From assembly GCA_051453625.1 (NCBI GenBank), contig JBOZIK010000001.1, positions 208,109,090 to 208,130,508 of the forward strand: a DNA stretch of 21,419 nt. Direction: 5' to 3'. Under the pieces are notes generated by a model, which was given only the letters and a program-made list of their open reading frames with translations, was not told where the DNA came from and ran no database searches. Shown one piece after another: positions 8,866 to 17,487 of the stretch. This DNA is from Welwitschia mirabilis (lineage: Eukaryota > Gnetophyta > Gnetopsida > Welwitschiales). A program made the translations under genes and the position numbers. The first letter of the stretch is position 1, and each line of letters begins with the position of its first letter.

Positions 8866-10604
8866 AAATCCTAAGATTATGCTCTATGAATGTGGAAGGC
8901 TTATCTTTATGTTTGTGGTTGATTGTCTTGATGATTTAAGTGGTAACTTAGTTTAGTTATTGCATACTTTATTCAAGTTTATGTAAGATAGAAAAGGTTT
9001 ATTAATCAAATTGTTATTGTGATTCATTAATAAGGTGTTGGGTTTTCATGAATATGTAAAGTGTAGCTTCTAAAGAATTTAAAGATAATTATTAATCTTT
9101 ATGAGGTAAAAGACATTAGGGTTCACAATCATGGAAGTAAAATAGAGATGGATCATCATATGTAGAGGTATAAGGAGCCTGAGGGGAATGTCAATGATGA
9201 TATTGAATGTAACTTTATATAGTTTGCTTAGGTTGAAGACTAATTAGAACCTGAATTTCACGATTCTAGATGAAGGAGTAAGGATTGCAGTTCATATTTG
9301 AGAGGTTTTGATGGAATTTATTATCAAACATAAGAAAATAGTCAAGAGAAGTTACGTTTTTGGATGCACATACTATGTGAAAGGATATAACATGGCATAA
9401 ACATAAGATTCATCAAAGATAAAGATATTTTTACACAATGTGTTAATAGGGCAAATGAGGAAAGACAATGACATCGATAGGATAGAATAAAAAGGTTTCG
9501 ATAAAATATGACAGGATAGCTCTCAAGATAACTACTAGTCTGAGATGATAGTTTGTTATAGTTGATTGAAGGATAATATTGAATGAAGATTCTAGAAAGA
9601 GCTAATGAAAAAATAAAAACTACTATGCAATGAAATGCAAGAAATAAAAAATACAGAAATAAATAATGCAAGTAGCAAAGCATTTTCATGAGATTGTTAC
9701 TGATGAAGTCCTTCAAAAATTATCTTTAAGTACCTACTAAAAAGTCACCTAAGATAGAAAAGGGAAAGCATAAGAGAAGAGATGGTAGAGAGAGAAGATG
9801 AATAGAAGAAAGAAAATTTTTATTAGTTTTTTATGTATTTTCTTTAAACTTGTAAAAGATTAGATCCTACAAGAAAATTTAATATACTATATAATCTTTA
9901 CAAGTAAAGAAAAATGCAGTAAAATTAAAAAAAAGAAAAGAAAGAAAAAGAATAAAAAGAAAAGAAAAGGACACTAGCAAATAAGTAGTCTAAAAGAAAA
10001 AAACAAGAATAAAATTTAAGAAATAAAATTAAAAAAAACTAAAAAGGGGTATAGAAATATACATTTTGTATATGCCCCACTATAGATACCATTTCATTAT
10101 CCCCTAAAATGACACCAAAAAACTCTTTGTGGTAAAATTTAGTTATGCTTGGATCTATCGTCAATGTATGATAAATATTGAGTTCATCATAGGAATACGA
10201 ATCTTGCATGTCTATACAAAAATTTTACTAATAATCATAGGACTTATATTTGTAGTATAATTCCAAGGTTGTTCTTCCACAGAGATAGATAATAAGAGCT
10301 ATCAATAAAGTAAGCACAATGATAACGGTATAAGAGAATGAAACTATATAAGAGATTAGGAATAAAACATAGCATTTAAACTAGCATAATAACTTCATAA
10401 AAAAGTATAAGTACTAAAGTAAATTTATCTAGATTTTACTCTAACAATCACTATTTATGATGAGAGAGAAATTCTATTTATTCATAATTGTGTGGCTTGC
10501 ACTACTTGAAGTTTACTTTGAAATTTTATGATACATGGAATGATGATTTTCCTTCTTGAAATTTTGCAATAAAATTTGTTTATTGGAGGTTGTATTTTTC
10601 AGTT
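8866..10604. other. AT-rich region without a recognisable gene; purine-rich tract inside
   Basis: Gag and protease of the - strand Athila-like element would be expected here, but I found no retropepsin motif or zinc knuckle. Positions about 9903-10045 on the + strand are almost purely A/G (aagaaaagaaagaaaaag and similar). At 10046-10078 there is a hairpin-like arrangement: GGGG, then ATATAC-loop-GTATAT, then CCCC. A 124-codon open frame at 9342-9716 (-) has no coding character. Confidence 0.5.
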
Positions 10605-10643
10605 NNNNNNNNNNNNNNNNNNNNNNNNNNNNNNNNNNNNNNN
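10605..10643. other. 39-N gap
   Basis: A run of 39 N. Unlike the 100-N gaps, its flanks do not repeat each other. Confidence 0.9.
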
Positions 10644-10785
10644 CTGGTATTTATGCAATATTATATTGGTTGTAAAATTGAGAAATTTGTGAATTCTTAA
10701 GAACCTTCCTTGGATAAATCTGTTTTGGCATTTCATTTTCAAACTTCTATTGAAATGTTTTATTGAGAATTTTTTTATTTATGAT

Positions 10786-11330
10786 TAGCCTTGATTACAA
10801 AATTATGTTCAAAAATTTTAAAATAAATTTCTAAGAAAGTACATGTGATTCTCCCTCTTTTCAAGAAGATTCAAACCACATCACAATTAGGCTTAAAGTA
10901 GTCCTTAAATAATTATTATTTAATTATTTTAAGATTTAAATGGTGAAGGGTTATTTAAAGAGCNNNNNNNNNNNNNNNNNNNNNNNNNNNNNNNNNNNNN
11001 NNNNNNNNNNNNNNNNNNNNNNNNNNNNNNNNNNNNNNNNNNNNNNNNNNNNNNNNNNNNNNNTAACCTTGATTACAAAATTATGTTCAAAAATTTTAAA
11101 ATAAATTTTTAAGAAAGGGCATGTGATTCTTCCTCCTTTCAAGAAGATTAAAACCACATCACAATTAAGCTTAAAGTAGTACTTAAATAATTATTATTAT
11201 TTAATTATTTTAAGATTTAAATGGTGAAGAAGATTAAAACCACATCACAATTAAGCTTAAAGTAGTACTTAAACAATTATTATTATTTAATTATTTTAAG
11301 ATTTAAATGGTGAAGGGTTATTTAAAGAGC
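10786..11330 (+). repeat. LTR-like direct repeat, about 180 bp, split by a 100-N gap
   Basis: Copy A (10786-10963, tagccttgattacaaaatta to gggttatttaaagagc) recurs as copy B from 11064 (taaccttgattacaaaatta). After the gap, the 86-bp unit 11141-11226 is itself repeated at 11227-11312 with one mismatch, and the block then closes with the same gggttatttaaagagc at 11315-11330. Copies A and B differ at several sites. The A/B repeat may be an unmerged contig overlap or haplotype copy. The text (catgtgattct, then taattattttaagatttaaa) is like the body of a gypsy LTR, but no LTR ends were found. Confidence 0.7.
10964..11063. other. 100-N assembly gap with overlapping flanks
   Basis: The 178 bases before the gap match the bases that start right after it, at roughly 90-95% identity by eye. 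The last 16 bases before the gap (gggttatttaaagagc) recur at 11315-11330. Confidence 0.8.
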
Positions 11331-11352
11331 ATGTAAGTTAGGGGTTTTCAAA

Positions 11353-11381
11353 GAATAATAATAATAAATAAATAAAAATAT
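11353..11381. repeat. AAT/AAAT microsatellite
   Basis: Runs of aataataataataaataaataaaaata, an AT-only simple repeat just downstream of the LTR-like repeat. Confidence 0.8.
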
Positions 11382-11460
11382 AATTTATTGCCTTATAATT
11401 CTTTAAGAGGGGAGCATTTTAAAGGAAAGATTCATTTTGAAAAGGGGGGTCCACAAGCTG

Positions 11461-12285
11461 TTAAGGTACCAAGAGTGCTGCGAGGATGAGCCCAAGTTTG
11501 GGGGTCAAGTCGGCGGCTGCATTAATGCGGAGAGTTAAATAGCCAACATCTCATCTGACGCATACCGTCTTTACCGTTACACCACTTACTGTGTTTGAGT
11601 AAAAACGTAAATAGTTAATGCAAGTATTTCGTGCGTTTCAGATTATGCTAGAGCGGGAATAATAAAGAAAACTAGAATTTAAAAAAAACAAAGATCATAT
11701 CGCACATTGCGGATATCTACCGGGAGGACCCAACGCTACATTGGACTCCCCGAGGAGGAGTGTTATGCGCTTCAGGCGCATTACAGTATGGCCAAATGGT
11801 ACTTTAGCTCACTAATCATGTGCACTTCACAATCTGAAACGTCTCCTTTTTTTTACCACTCCGCTATTTGATGTATTTAAGAAGAAAGCGTTGAAAACTG
11901 CAGCTCATGGAATGTGTGGACCAAATCCATAAAATGCAGCCTTACGGACAGGAGCCTAACACCGCAACAATTACTCATTAAAAAAAAAAAATCATCGCTA
12001 TTGATTCTTGAGATTAAACCTTAGATTTGATGTCAAAGGTATTAATCTAGTGACCAGAAGCGTTGCGTTAATGAGGCATTCTAGATAGAAGAGCAGCCGC
12101 TCACTTAAACCTTGTGCATTTAGAATGCTATGCACAGGTGCATCCCCTCAGTTTTTTTTCAATGTTTGACTCCCTTAGCGGGATTCCAGAGCGCAGATAG
12201 CTTTGAACGCATTGCTTAAAGATCACATGATTTTCCTTCACTCCTGTGCTAGGAACTGATCTCAAGCTCAAACCATACCCTTCGT
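11461..12285. other. CpG-rich, higher-GC island with no recognised gene
   Basis: By count this stretch has about 31 CpG dinucleotides in 825 bases, against 3 in the roughly 2.5 kb of known bases at 13327-15845. GC is clearly higher than on either side. It holds a GCATTAATGC palindrome (11519-11528), a perfect 6-bp hairpin ATGCGC-ttcag-GCGCAT (11765-11781) and runs of eight or more T or A. No frame longer than about 50 codons looks coding. The right edge is an N gap, so it may continue. Options: a younger insertion not yet decayed by methylation, an unmethylated regulatory or gene-end region, or an LTR of another GC-rich gypsy family. I cannot decide. Confidence 0.6.
11525..11585 (-). repeat. 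Possible tRNA-derived SINE head (A- and B-box-like)
   Basis: On the - strand GTGGTGTAACGGTAAAGAC (11585-11567) resembles a pol III A box. About 20 nt later, GTTGGCTATTTAACTCTCC (11547-11529) weakly resembles a B box (GGTTCGANNCC). Spacing fits a tRNA-type internal promoter, but the B box is degenerate and no cloverleaf or poly-T/poly-A tail was established. It could be chance. Confidence 0.3.
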
Positions 12286-12570
12286 NNNNNNNNNNNNNNN
12301 NNNNNNNNNNNNNNNNNNNNNNNNNNNNNNNNNNNNNNNNNNNNNNNNNNNNNNNNNNNNNNNNNNNNNNNNNNNNNNNNNNNNNNNNNNNNNNNNNNNN
12401 NNNNNNNNNNNNNNNNNNNNNNNNNNNNNNNNNNNNNNNNNNNNNNNNNNNNNNNNNNNNNNNNNNNNNNNNNNNNNNNNNNNNNNNNNNNNNNNNNNNN
12501 NNNNNNNNNNNNNNNNNNNNNNNNNNNNNNNNNNNNNNNNNNNNNNNNNNNNNNNNNNNNNNNNNNNNNN
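12286..12570. other. 285-N gap
   Basis: It separates the CpG-rich island from the tRNA-like block. Open frames that cross it are meaningless. Confidence 0.95.
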
Positions 12571-12574
12571 AAAG

Positions 12575-12635
12575 TAGCTACCATAGTTGGTTATCAGACC
12601 ATCCTAGTAAAGAGAGGTCACAGTTTCAAATCGCC
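12575..12635 (+). repeat. tRNA-derived SINE head or tRNA pseudogene
   Basis: TAGCTACCATAGTTGGTTATCAGACC resembles the A box and D arm of a tRNA (normally TAGCTCAGTTGGTTAGAG). Forty bases on, GGTCACAGTTTCAAATCG resembles the variable region and B box (GGTCACAGGTTCGAATCC), with G-to-T and CpG-to-CpA changes. Spacing is right for a tRNA. The 5' acceptor strand is hidden in the gap, and no matching 3' acceptor is visible, so it is either a SINE 5' end or a dead tRNA copy. Degenerate boxes argue against a working tRNA gene. Confidence 0.6.
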
Positions 12636-12801
12636 ACAATAACATTTTATCAAAATTTCATAGGTGTATTCCTTATGATAGTAGAAGATATTAATTAATA
12701 AATTTAAGTATAAGTTAAATAAATAAGTAAATTTTTAGGGTAAATTTTAGTAGAACATATGGATATCATTAAATCTTTTGAGTAACTATAAGTTTCATCT
12801 T

Positions 12802-12966
12802 NNNNNNNNNNNNNNNNNNNNNNNNNNNNNNNNNNNNNNNNNNNNNNNNNNNNNNNNNNNNNNNNNNNNNNNNNNNNNNNNNNNNNNNNNNNNNNNNNNN
12901 NNNNNNNNNNNNNNNNNNNNNNNNNNNNNNNNNNNNNNNNNNNNNNNNNNNNNNNNNNNNNNNNNN
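12802..12966. other. 165-N gap
   Basis: A run of 165 N. The flanks do not repeat each other. Confidence 0.95.
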
Positions 12967-13239
12967 TTTAGTAAAATTAGAACCATTTGATTATATTTGG
13001 TTATTCCTTAACCCTATGGATTTCAAGAGGCATTTTGTTTAAACTTGTGAAAATTTAAAACTATCTTAGATAAAACTAAAATTTCCATTTTATTTGAATC
13101 CCCTTGATGTATTGGGATAATATAAATATGATATGTTTATATGGACTATAAGCTCATATTAATACCTTTTGTCGAGTACTAAGCCTTGGTCAAGTTATTA
13201 CAATTATCTTATTCCTATTTAAATGATCTTAGTATTAAA

Positions 13240-13326
13240 TTTTAATTTGGGGTTTTACATTTGATATCGAAGCATCAAAATTTATGGAGATTTTTCAACT
13301 GTAGAAGTTTCAGGGTGTTACATTAA
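13240..13326 (+). repeat. LTR-end/PBS-like block related to the repeat at 1-170
   Basis: GGGGTTTTACATTTGATATCGAAGC near 13249-13273 looks like an LTR end followed by a damaged tRNA-iMet primer site. About 63 bp later, caactgtagaagtttcaggg then TGTTACATT (13296-13324) matches caactatagaaattttgaac then ATTACATT at 4-30. The period is close to the 62 bp repeat at the left end. GGGTGTTACA is a common 3' LTR end in Tekay/del-type gypsy elements. The block runs straight into Athila-like RT coding text, which normally has gag and protease before it. Confidence 0.45.
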
Positions 13327-14105
13327 GACTAAAAATGATGAGCTTATTGCTAGAAGAGTAAAATAAGCATGGCTAATGTGTATTAACTATGAAAAGCTAA
13401 AATTATAGCATTTTGTTGGAAAAATATTAGAAAGATTAGTTGGCTATAGGCACTACTATATTTTGGATGGATATTTAGGGTACAACTAAACATAAATTAC
13501 TCTTAAATATTAAGAAAGGAAAGATTTACATGTCTACTTTGAACCTTTTCTCACAAAGGCATGTCCTTTGTTTATAAAATTTCATAACTACTTTTCAACA
13601 TTACATGGTGAGTATTTCTTTACTATAATTTAAAAATTTTATATAAGTATTAAGGAATGATTTTTATATATTTGGTGAAGCCTGTTAGTCTTTTCTAAAT
13701 CTATTAATATTATTTTATGTATTTTGACAAGAAAAGTCTTGCTTTTAATTAAAAAATTTTTATTTTATGGTTACTAGATGTACTATTTTAGGACATGTAA
13801 TATCAATAAATGAATANNNNNNNNNNNNNNNNNNNNNNNNNNNNNNNNNNNNNNNNNNNNNNNNNNNNNNNNNNNNNNNNNNNNNNNNNNNNNNNNNNNN
13901 NNNNNNNNNNNNNNNNGTAATATCAATAAATGGATAGAAATAAACCTTGAAATAATTAAACTCATTACTCATCCTTATATTCTCAAATGTGTTAAAGATG
14001 TGAGGTTTTTTCTTGAACATGCTAGTTAATATGAAGTATTCATTTATGATATTTATGAAATATTAAAACCTCTATTTAACTTACTTATTAAAGATGCATC
14101 ATTTA
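13327..14105 (+). pseudogene. Athila-like reverse transcriptase, inactivated
   Basis: In order: TKNDELIARR with AWLMCINYEKLK (13327 on), a short deletion, KILERLVGYRHYYILDGYLGYN (near 13425-13485; catalytic Asp kept in LDGY), a region matching the M-P-F-G-L-C-N word near 13555-13615, RNDFYIFG near 13655-13680 where FMDDF is expected (the first Asp of the DD pair is now Asn), KNFYFMVTRCTILGHVIS (13750-13807), a 100-N gap, then VKDVRFFLEHAS, stop, YEVF and LKPLFNLLIKDASF to about 14105. At least four stops and several frameshifts. If the overlapping gap flanks are collapsed, the spacing between ILGHVIS and VKDVR fits the family except for one missing base. Confidence 0.85.
13817..13916. other. 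100-N assembly gap with overlapping flanks, inside RT
   Basis: The 20 bases before the gap (13797-13816, gtaatatcaataaatgaata) equal the 20 after it (13917-13936) with one mismatch. Collapsing the overlap gives the residue spacing expected for RT, so the gap is probably not real. Confidence 0.9.
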
Positions 14106-14169
14106 AATAAACTATTAAATATTAATTATCATTTGAAGCTTTGAAATTTCGTCTTACATATACTCTTAT

Positions 14170-14700
14170 TTCATAATATTCTGATTGATTACTTCCTTTT
14201 AAATTTCTTCATGATTCTAGTGATTATGCTATAGGAGGTGTCTTAGAATTTAAAAAAAGATAAAAATCCATTTAAAATTTAATATGAAAGTCACATTTTA
14301 TAAGGTCCTAAACTAAATTCTACAAGAACTAAGAAGAGTTATTAGCTATAGTTTTTATTTTGGAAAAATTCAAATATTATCTTATAAGTGTCTAAACTAT
14401 TATTTTAATTGATAACTCTAATTTGATATATCTTATAGCTAAGAAATATTGCAATAGTTGATTCATCAGAAGGATTTTATAATTATAATAATTTAAGCTA
14501 TAGGTATAGGACAAGAAAGGTCTAAAAAATATTGTTGTTAATCCCTTGTTATATATTATACTTTCTTATTCTTGTTCTTTAGATTCATACTAATAGATGA
14601 TACCTTTTCTAATGAGTACATTTTAGCTTTATAAGAGTAACTTTGATATGCTAATAATGCCAATTATTTTAATATACATAAATTACCTAAATGCTAGAAT
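14170..14700 (+). pseudogene. Athila-like RNase H and linker, broken
   Basis: FKFLHDSSDYAIGGVLEF near 14200-14253 holds the first catalytic Asp region (HDSSDY in place of C-D-A-S-D-Y). EELLAIVFILEKFKYYLISV near 14333-14390 is the conserved helix with a Glu. IDNSNLIYLIAKKYCNS near 14405-14455 matches the T-D-H-A/S-A-L-K-Y-L-L word with Asp kept, and FIRRIL follows. The linker gives DDTFSNEYILAL and, after three stops, YANNANYFNIHKLPK near 14650-14690. Stops fall at a Trp position and elsewhere. Confidence 0.8.
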
Positions 14701-15845
14701 ACTCAAGATAAAAATCATTTCTTGCATGAGCTAAGAAAGTATTTTTAATGTGATCCTTATTTCTTTAAATATTATCCTAATCAAATTATTCATAGACACA
14801 TACTACAATACAAAGTTGCAGAATTTTTAAAACTTATACATGATTGTACTTATGAAGATTACAATTTTGTTAAGAAAACATCTCATAAGATTCTACAACG
14901 TAGATTATATTTACTAATATTTTTTAGATATGCTTATAAATATTGTAAGTATAGTGATAAATGTTAAAATCTAGGAAGTCTTAAAAGGACAAAAATGATG
15001 CTTATTTTTCCAATTATAGTATTAAACCATTTGCTATATGAAGCACAAACTTCTTTAGCCACTTCCTTCATCTTTTAGTTATCTCCACATGCTAGTTTGT
15101 GTTGACTATATCACTAAGTGGTGTGAAGCTATTTCAACTAGAATAGATGATGCTAAAGTGGTTATTAATTTTTTTAAAAAGATATTTTACCATGTTTTGA
15201 TAATTTTAAAACTCTTATTAATGATGGAGTACCTATTTTTATAATCCAAATATGAATAATCTTATGAAAAAAATGTGGTATCTTACATATAGTTACTACT
15301 TTATACTGTCCAATAATGAATGGTCAACTAGAATCCACCAATGTTGGATTAAAGATAATATATTAAAGAAAAGTAAACGCTAATGAGAAATGTTGATCAC
15401 TCCACCTAAATAATAATTTCTAGGCTGACTAGACACATACAAATCCTCTATTAGAATGTTAGTTTATAAGCTTGTCTTTGGTAAATCATGTTACCTTCTT
15501 ATCAAAATAAAGCATAAATATTTTTAAGCCATTAAAAACCTTAATCATAACCTTGATGAAGATTTATAATTTAGAAATTTTAATCTTAATAAGCTAGAAG
15601 AAATTAGAAATGAAAACTATGAGAATTATTGTATTCAAAAAAAAGTATTAAAAATGTCCACAACCTTAGAAAATACTTTAACATTGGTTATAAGGCTTTA
15701 TTATATGACTTATGAATGCATTTATTTTTCATTAAGTTGATATCTAATAGAATAAACATTTTAGAGTTTAAAGAGTCTTAACACATGAAGCTATTATAAT
15801 CTTAAATCCACTTACTAAAAGTACATTTAACATTAATAAATAAAT
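14701..15845 (+). pseudogene. Athila-like integrase, inactivated
   Basis: The zinc-binding N-terminus reads HELRKYF, stop, DPYFFKYYPNQIIHRH, then IHDCTYEDYNF and CKYSDKC (14944-14961). In the core, the position of the first catalytic Asp reads Asn (TNFF near 15030), CVDYITKWCEAISTR follows near 15105-15140, LINDGVPIF has the second Asp at 15223-15225, and NGQLESTN has the Glu at 15331-15333. Exactly 35 codons lie between Asp and Glu, in frame, with two stops among them. The C-terminus has KLVFGKSCYLLIKIKHKYF, stop, AIKNLNHNLDEDL, NKLEEIRNENYENY and, near 15785-15840, RVLTHEAIIILNPLTKSTF. Clearly dead. Confidence 0.85.
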
Positions 15846-17250
15846 AATAAATTCACATTATGTTCCCATTCCCTTTGAAGCCACTCTTCTGGAAACTCCT
15901 TAACAATTTATAAAACCCTTATGCTTTCATTTTTAGAGTAGGTTATTTTATAACTATAAGAGTAAAAACAAATGTAGGTGAATGAAATACATGAAAAATA
16001 CCAAGAAACATTAGGAAAATGACTTTCTTCTCTATAAGGATGTGTCTACATTTTTCCCTAATGATGTTAATATGAATAAATCCTTGTTTATTTTATATTT
16101 CACTACTAGTATTTTAGTGCTTTTATATCTTAGTTTTAACCATTTTTATAATTTAAGGTATTGAATTGATTGAGCTTATGTATAACCTTATATATATCTC
16201 ATGATTTAGCAAAATGTAGATTTTAATTATTTATGACCATGAAATTACATTTTAAATATATCTTATGAGGTATAATTTTAGAAATATATTTTTTTAATTA
16301 GGCCATCTAATGCTTGAAAATGCTTAAAAACTTAATATGAATAAGAATCTGTACTAAAGACTAAGTTTTTAGAAGATTAAAATTGTTATCTAAGAACACA
16401 CGATATGTTTTAGTGGATGAAATAATCATGTTATAATCATATGCACCATTTTGTGGCAAAGTGTTACAACTACCCTCATATTGAGGACAAGTAGAGGCTT
16501 ATATGTGTGTATTAGGACAAACCTTATTCTTGTTTATATGAATTTAAGCATATTAAGAACAAGATCTCTATCGTCTTGAAGGTAAGTAGAAAGTGTTTGA
16601 CATGTTAGTAATTTAGCTATGATATGTGACTCTATATTCCATCATGAAACTAGGCCTACCTCAAGGATATGCATGTGTACTAGTGTAGAGTAGTTCAAAG
16701 GCTATGTATAATGTAAGATGATTACATTTCACTATAAAAGTGGTACTCTAAAATTCTTATACATTACCATTATTGGTTCACAATACCATTGAGTTTGATT
16801 CTCATATTGCAAAGTGTGTTCTATACACTTAAAGATGATCATTAAAGAATTTTCCTAATTTAAGTATAAATCTAATGCAAAAATTTAAGGAGATATAGAG
16901 TTACCTAATCATAGCCTTAATTAAATGGGAGTGTAATGTATCTATTTATGAGTTTTAATGCTTAATATATGGCTATGATGTGATAAGCTCTAAATGCAGT
17001 GCCGATTCCTACCCCATTTCTCTATTACAAAGATAATATACATCCTAAAACTAAGTAAAGTAGTCAAAATAGTTATGTGCATCACTCTATGGTATGTCTA
17101 GTTGATGACTTTAAAATCAAATTCTATTATTCTAGTTTTGATAATATTATCTCTAACTAAAATAATTCATACATTATCATTAAATATTTTGATAACCTTT
17201 GTTATCATTTTTAGATATGCATTAAGCTAATCTTTTTATTAACAATACTA
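15846..17250. other. AT-rich region without a recognisable gene, probable Athila 3' region
   Basis: It follows the integrase end of the + strand Athila-like element. The text ttaaggtattgaattgattg near 16155 and ctcatattgaggacaa near 16473 look like the 3' non-coding region typical of such elements, from memory only. No LTR start, polypurine tract or env-like frame was found. Confidence 0.4.
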
Positions 17251-17307
17251 AAATATTTACATAACTAGATTTGTTAAGGCCTTAAAAAGGTTGATATCAA
17301 TGGCTCC

Positions 17308-17469
17308 TTATTTGAGGATAGTTTTCTTTCTAAAATCATTCTCAGATTTTGTACTTGCATCCCTGTCCATTCTAATGAATAAATCCACTTTCCATTCCCT
17401 AGACGTGAATGTTTTAACTTCTTTGGCCTTGGCTAAATGAGGGAATTCTTCTATGATCCTAAAAGCCAT
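17308..17469 (-). CDS. Short coding-like stretch, unassigned
   Basis: The - strand frame from Met (17467-17469) to a TAA (17308-17310) gives 53 residues, and the frame is open upstream to about 17487. The product is unusually balanced for this window: charged and hydrophilic, beginning MAFRIIEEFPHLAKAKEVKT and containing TSREWKVDLFIRMDRDAS. After the stop the same frame continues for about 17 residues (GAIDINLFKALTNLVM). A second frame is also open over part of it. I do not recognise the family. It may be a fragment of a retrotransposon gag/ORF1 protein or an exon remnant of a host gene; chance is also possible. No start context, splice sites or partner exons were established. Confidence 0.3.
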   Translation of the reverse strand: MAFRIIEEFPHLAKAKEVKTFTSREWKVDLFIRMDRDASTKSENDFRKKTILK

Positions 17470-17487
17470 TCTTACACTTAAAATAGT

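Larger units (their letters stand above)
13290..15845 (+). mobile_element. Second Athila-like Ty3/gypsy element, decayed, 5'-truncated pol
   Basis: RT, RNase H and integrase occur in gypsy order, with Athila/Tat-type words such as CINYEKLK, LDGYLGYN, ILGHVIS, LLIKDASF, SSDYAIGGVL, YANNANYFN, DPYFFKYYPNQII, CVDYITKW and KLVFGKSCYLL. No gag, protease or chromodomain is seen. It is more decayed than the - strand copy: stops about every 10-30 codons and frequent frame changes. Only three CpGs remain in about 2.5 kb of known bases. The two Athila copies differ at many residues and share no obvious unusual mutation, so they look like separate insertions. Confidence 0.85.

Noticed and set aside
9342-9716. 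124-codon frame on the - strand, hydrophobic and Cys/Leu/Ser-rich
   Set aside because: No motif, composition is what T-rich DNA gives by translation, and it does not match gag or protease of the adjoining Athila-like element.
10951-11157. 68-codon frame on the - strand
   Set aside because: Half of it is N and the rest is the LTR-like repeat.
11461-11600. 5S rRNA or Cassandra-type TRIM inside the CpG-rich island
   Set aside because: GCATTAATGC and GGAGAGTTAA recall parts of 5S rRNA, but the order and the internal control region do not match.
11786-11800. tRNA-Leu/Ser start (cagtatggccaaatggt)
   Set aside because: The A-box-like word is good, but no B box, anticodon stem or acceptor pair follows within tRNA range.
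11461-12285. Plastid or mitochondrial insertion
   Set aside because: No organellar gene or RNA sequence was recognised; only a database search could exclude it fully.
12246-12990. Frames crossing the 285-N and 165-N gaps
   Set aside because: Mostly unknown residues; the readable ends show no motif.
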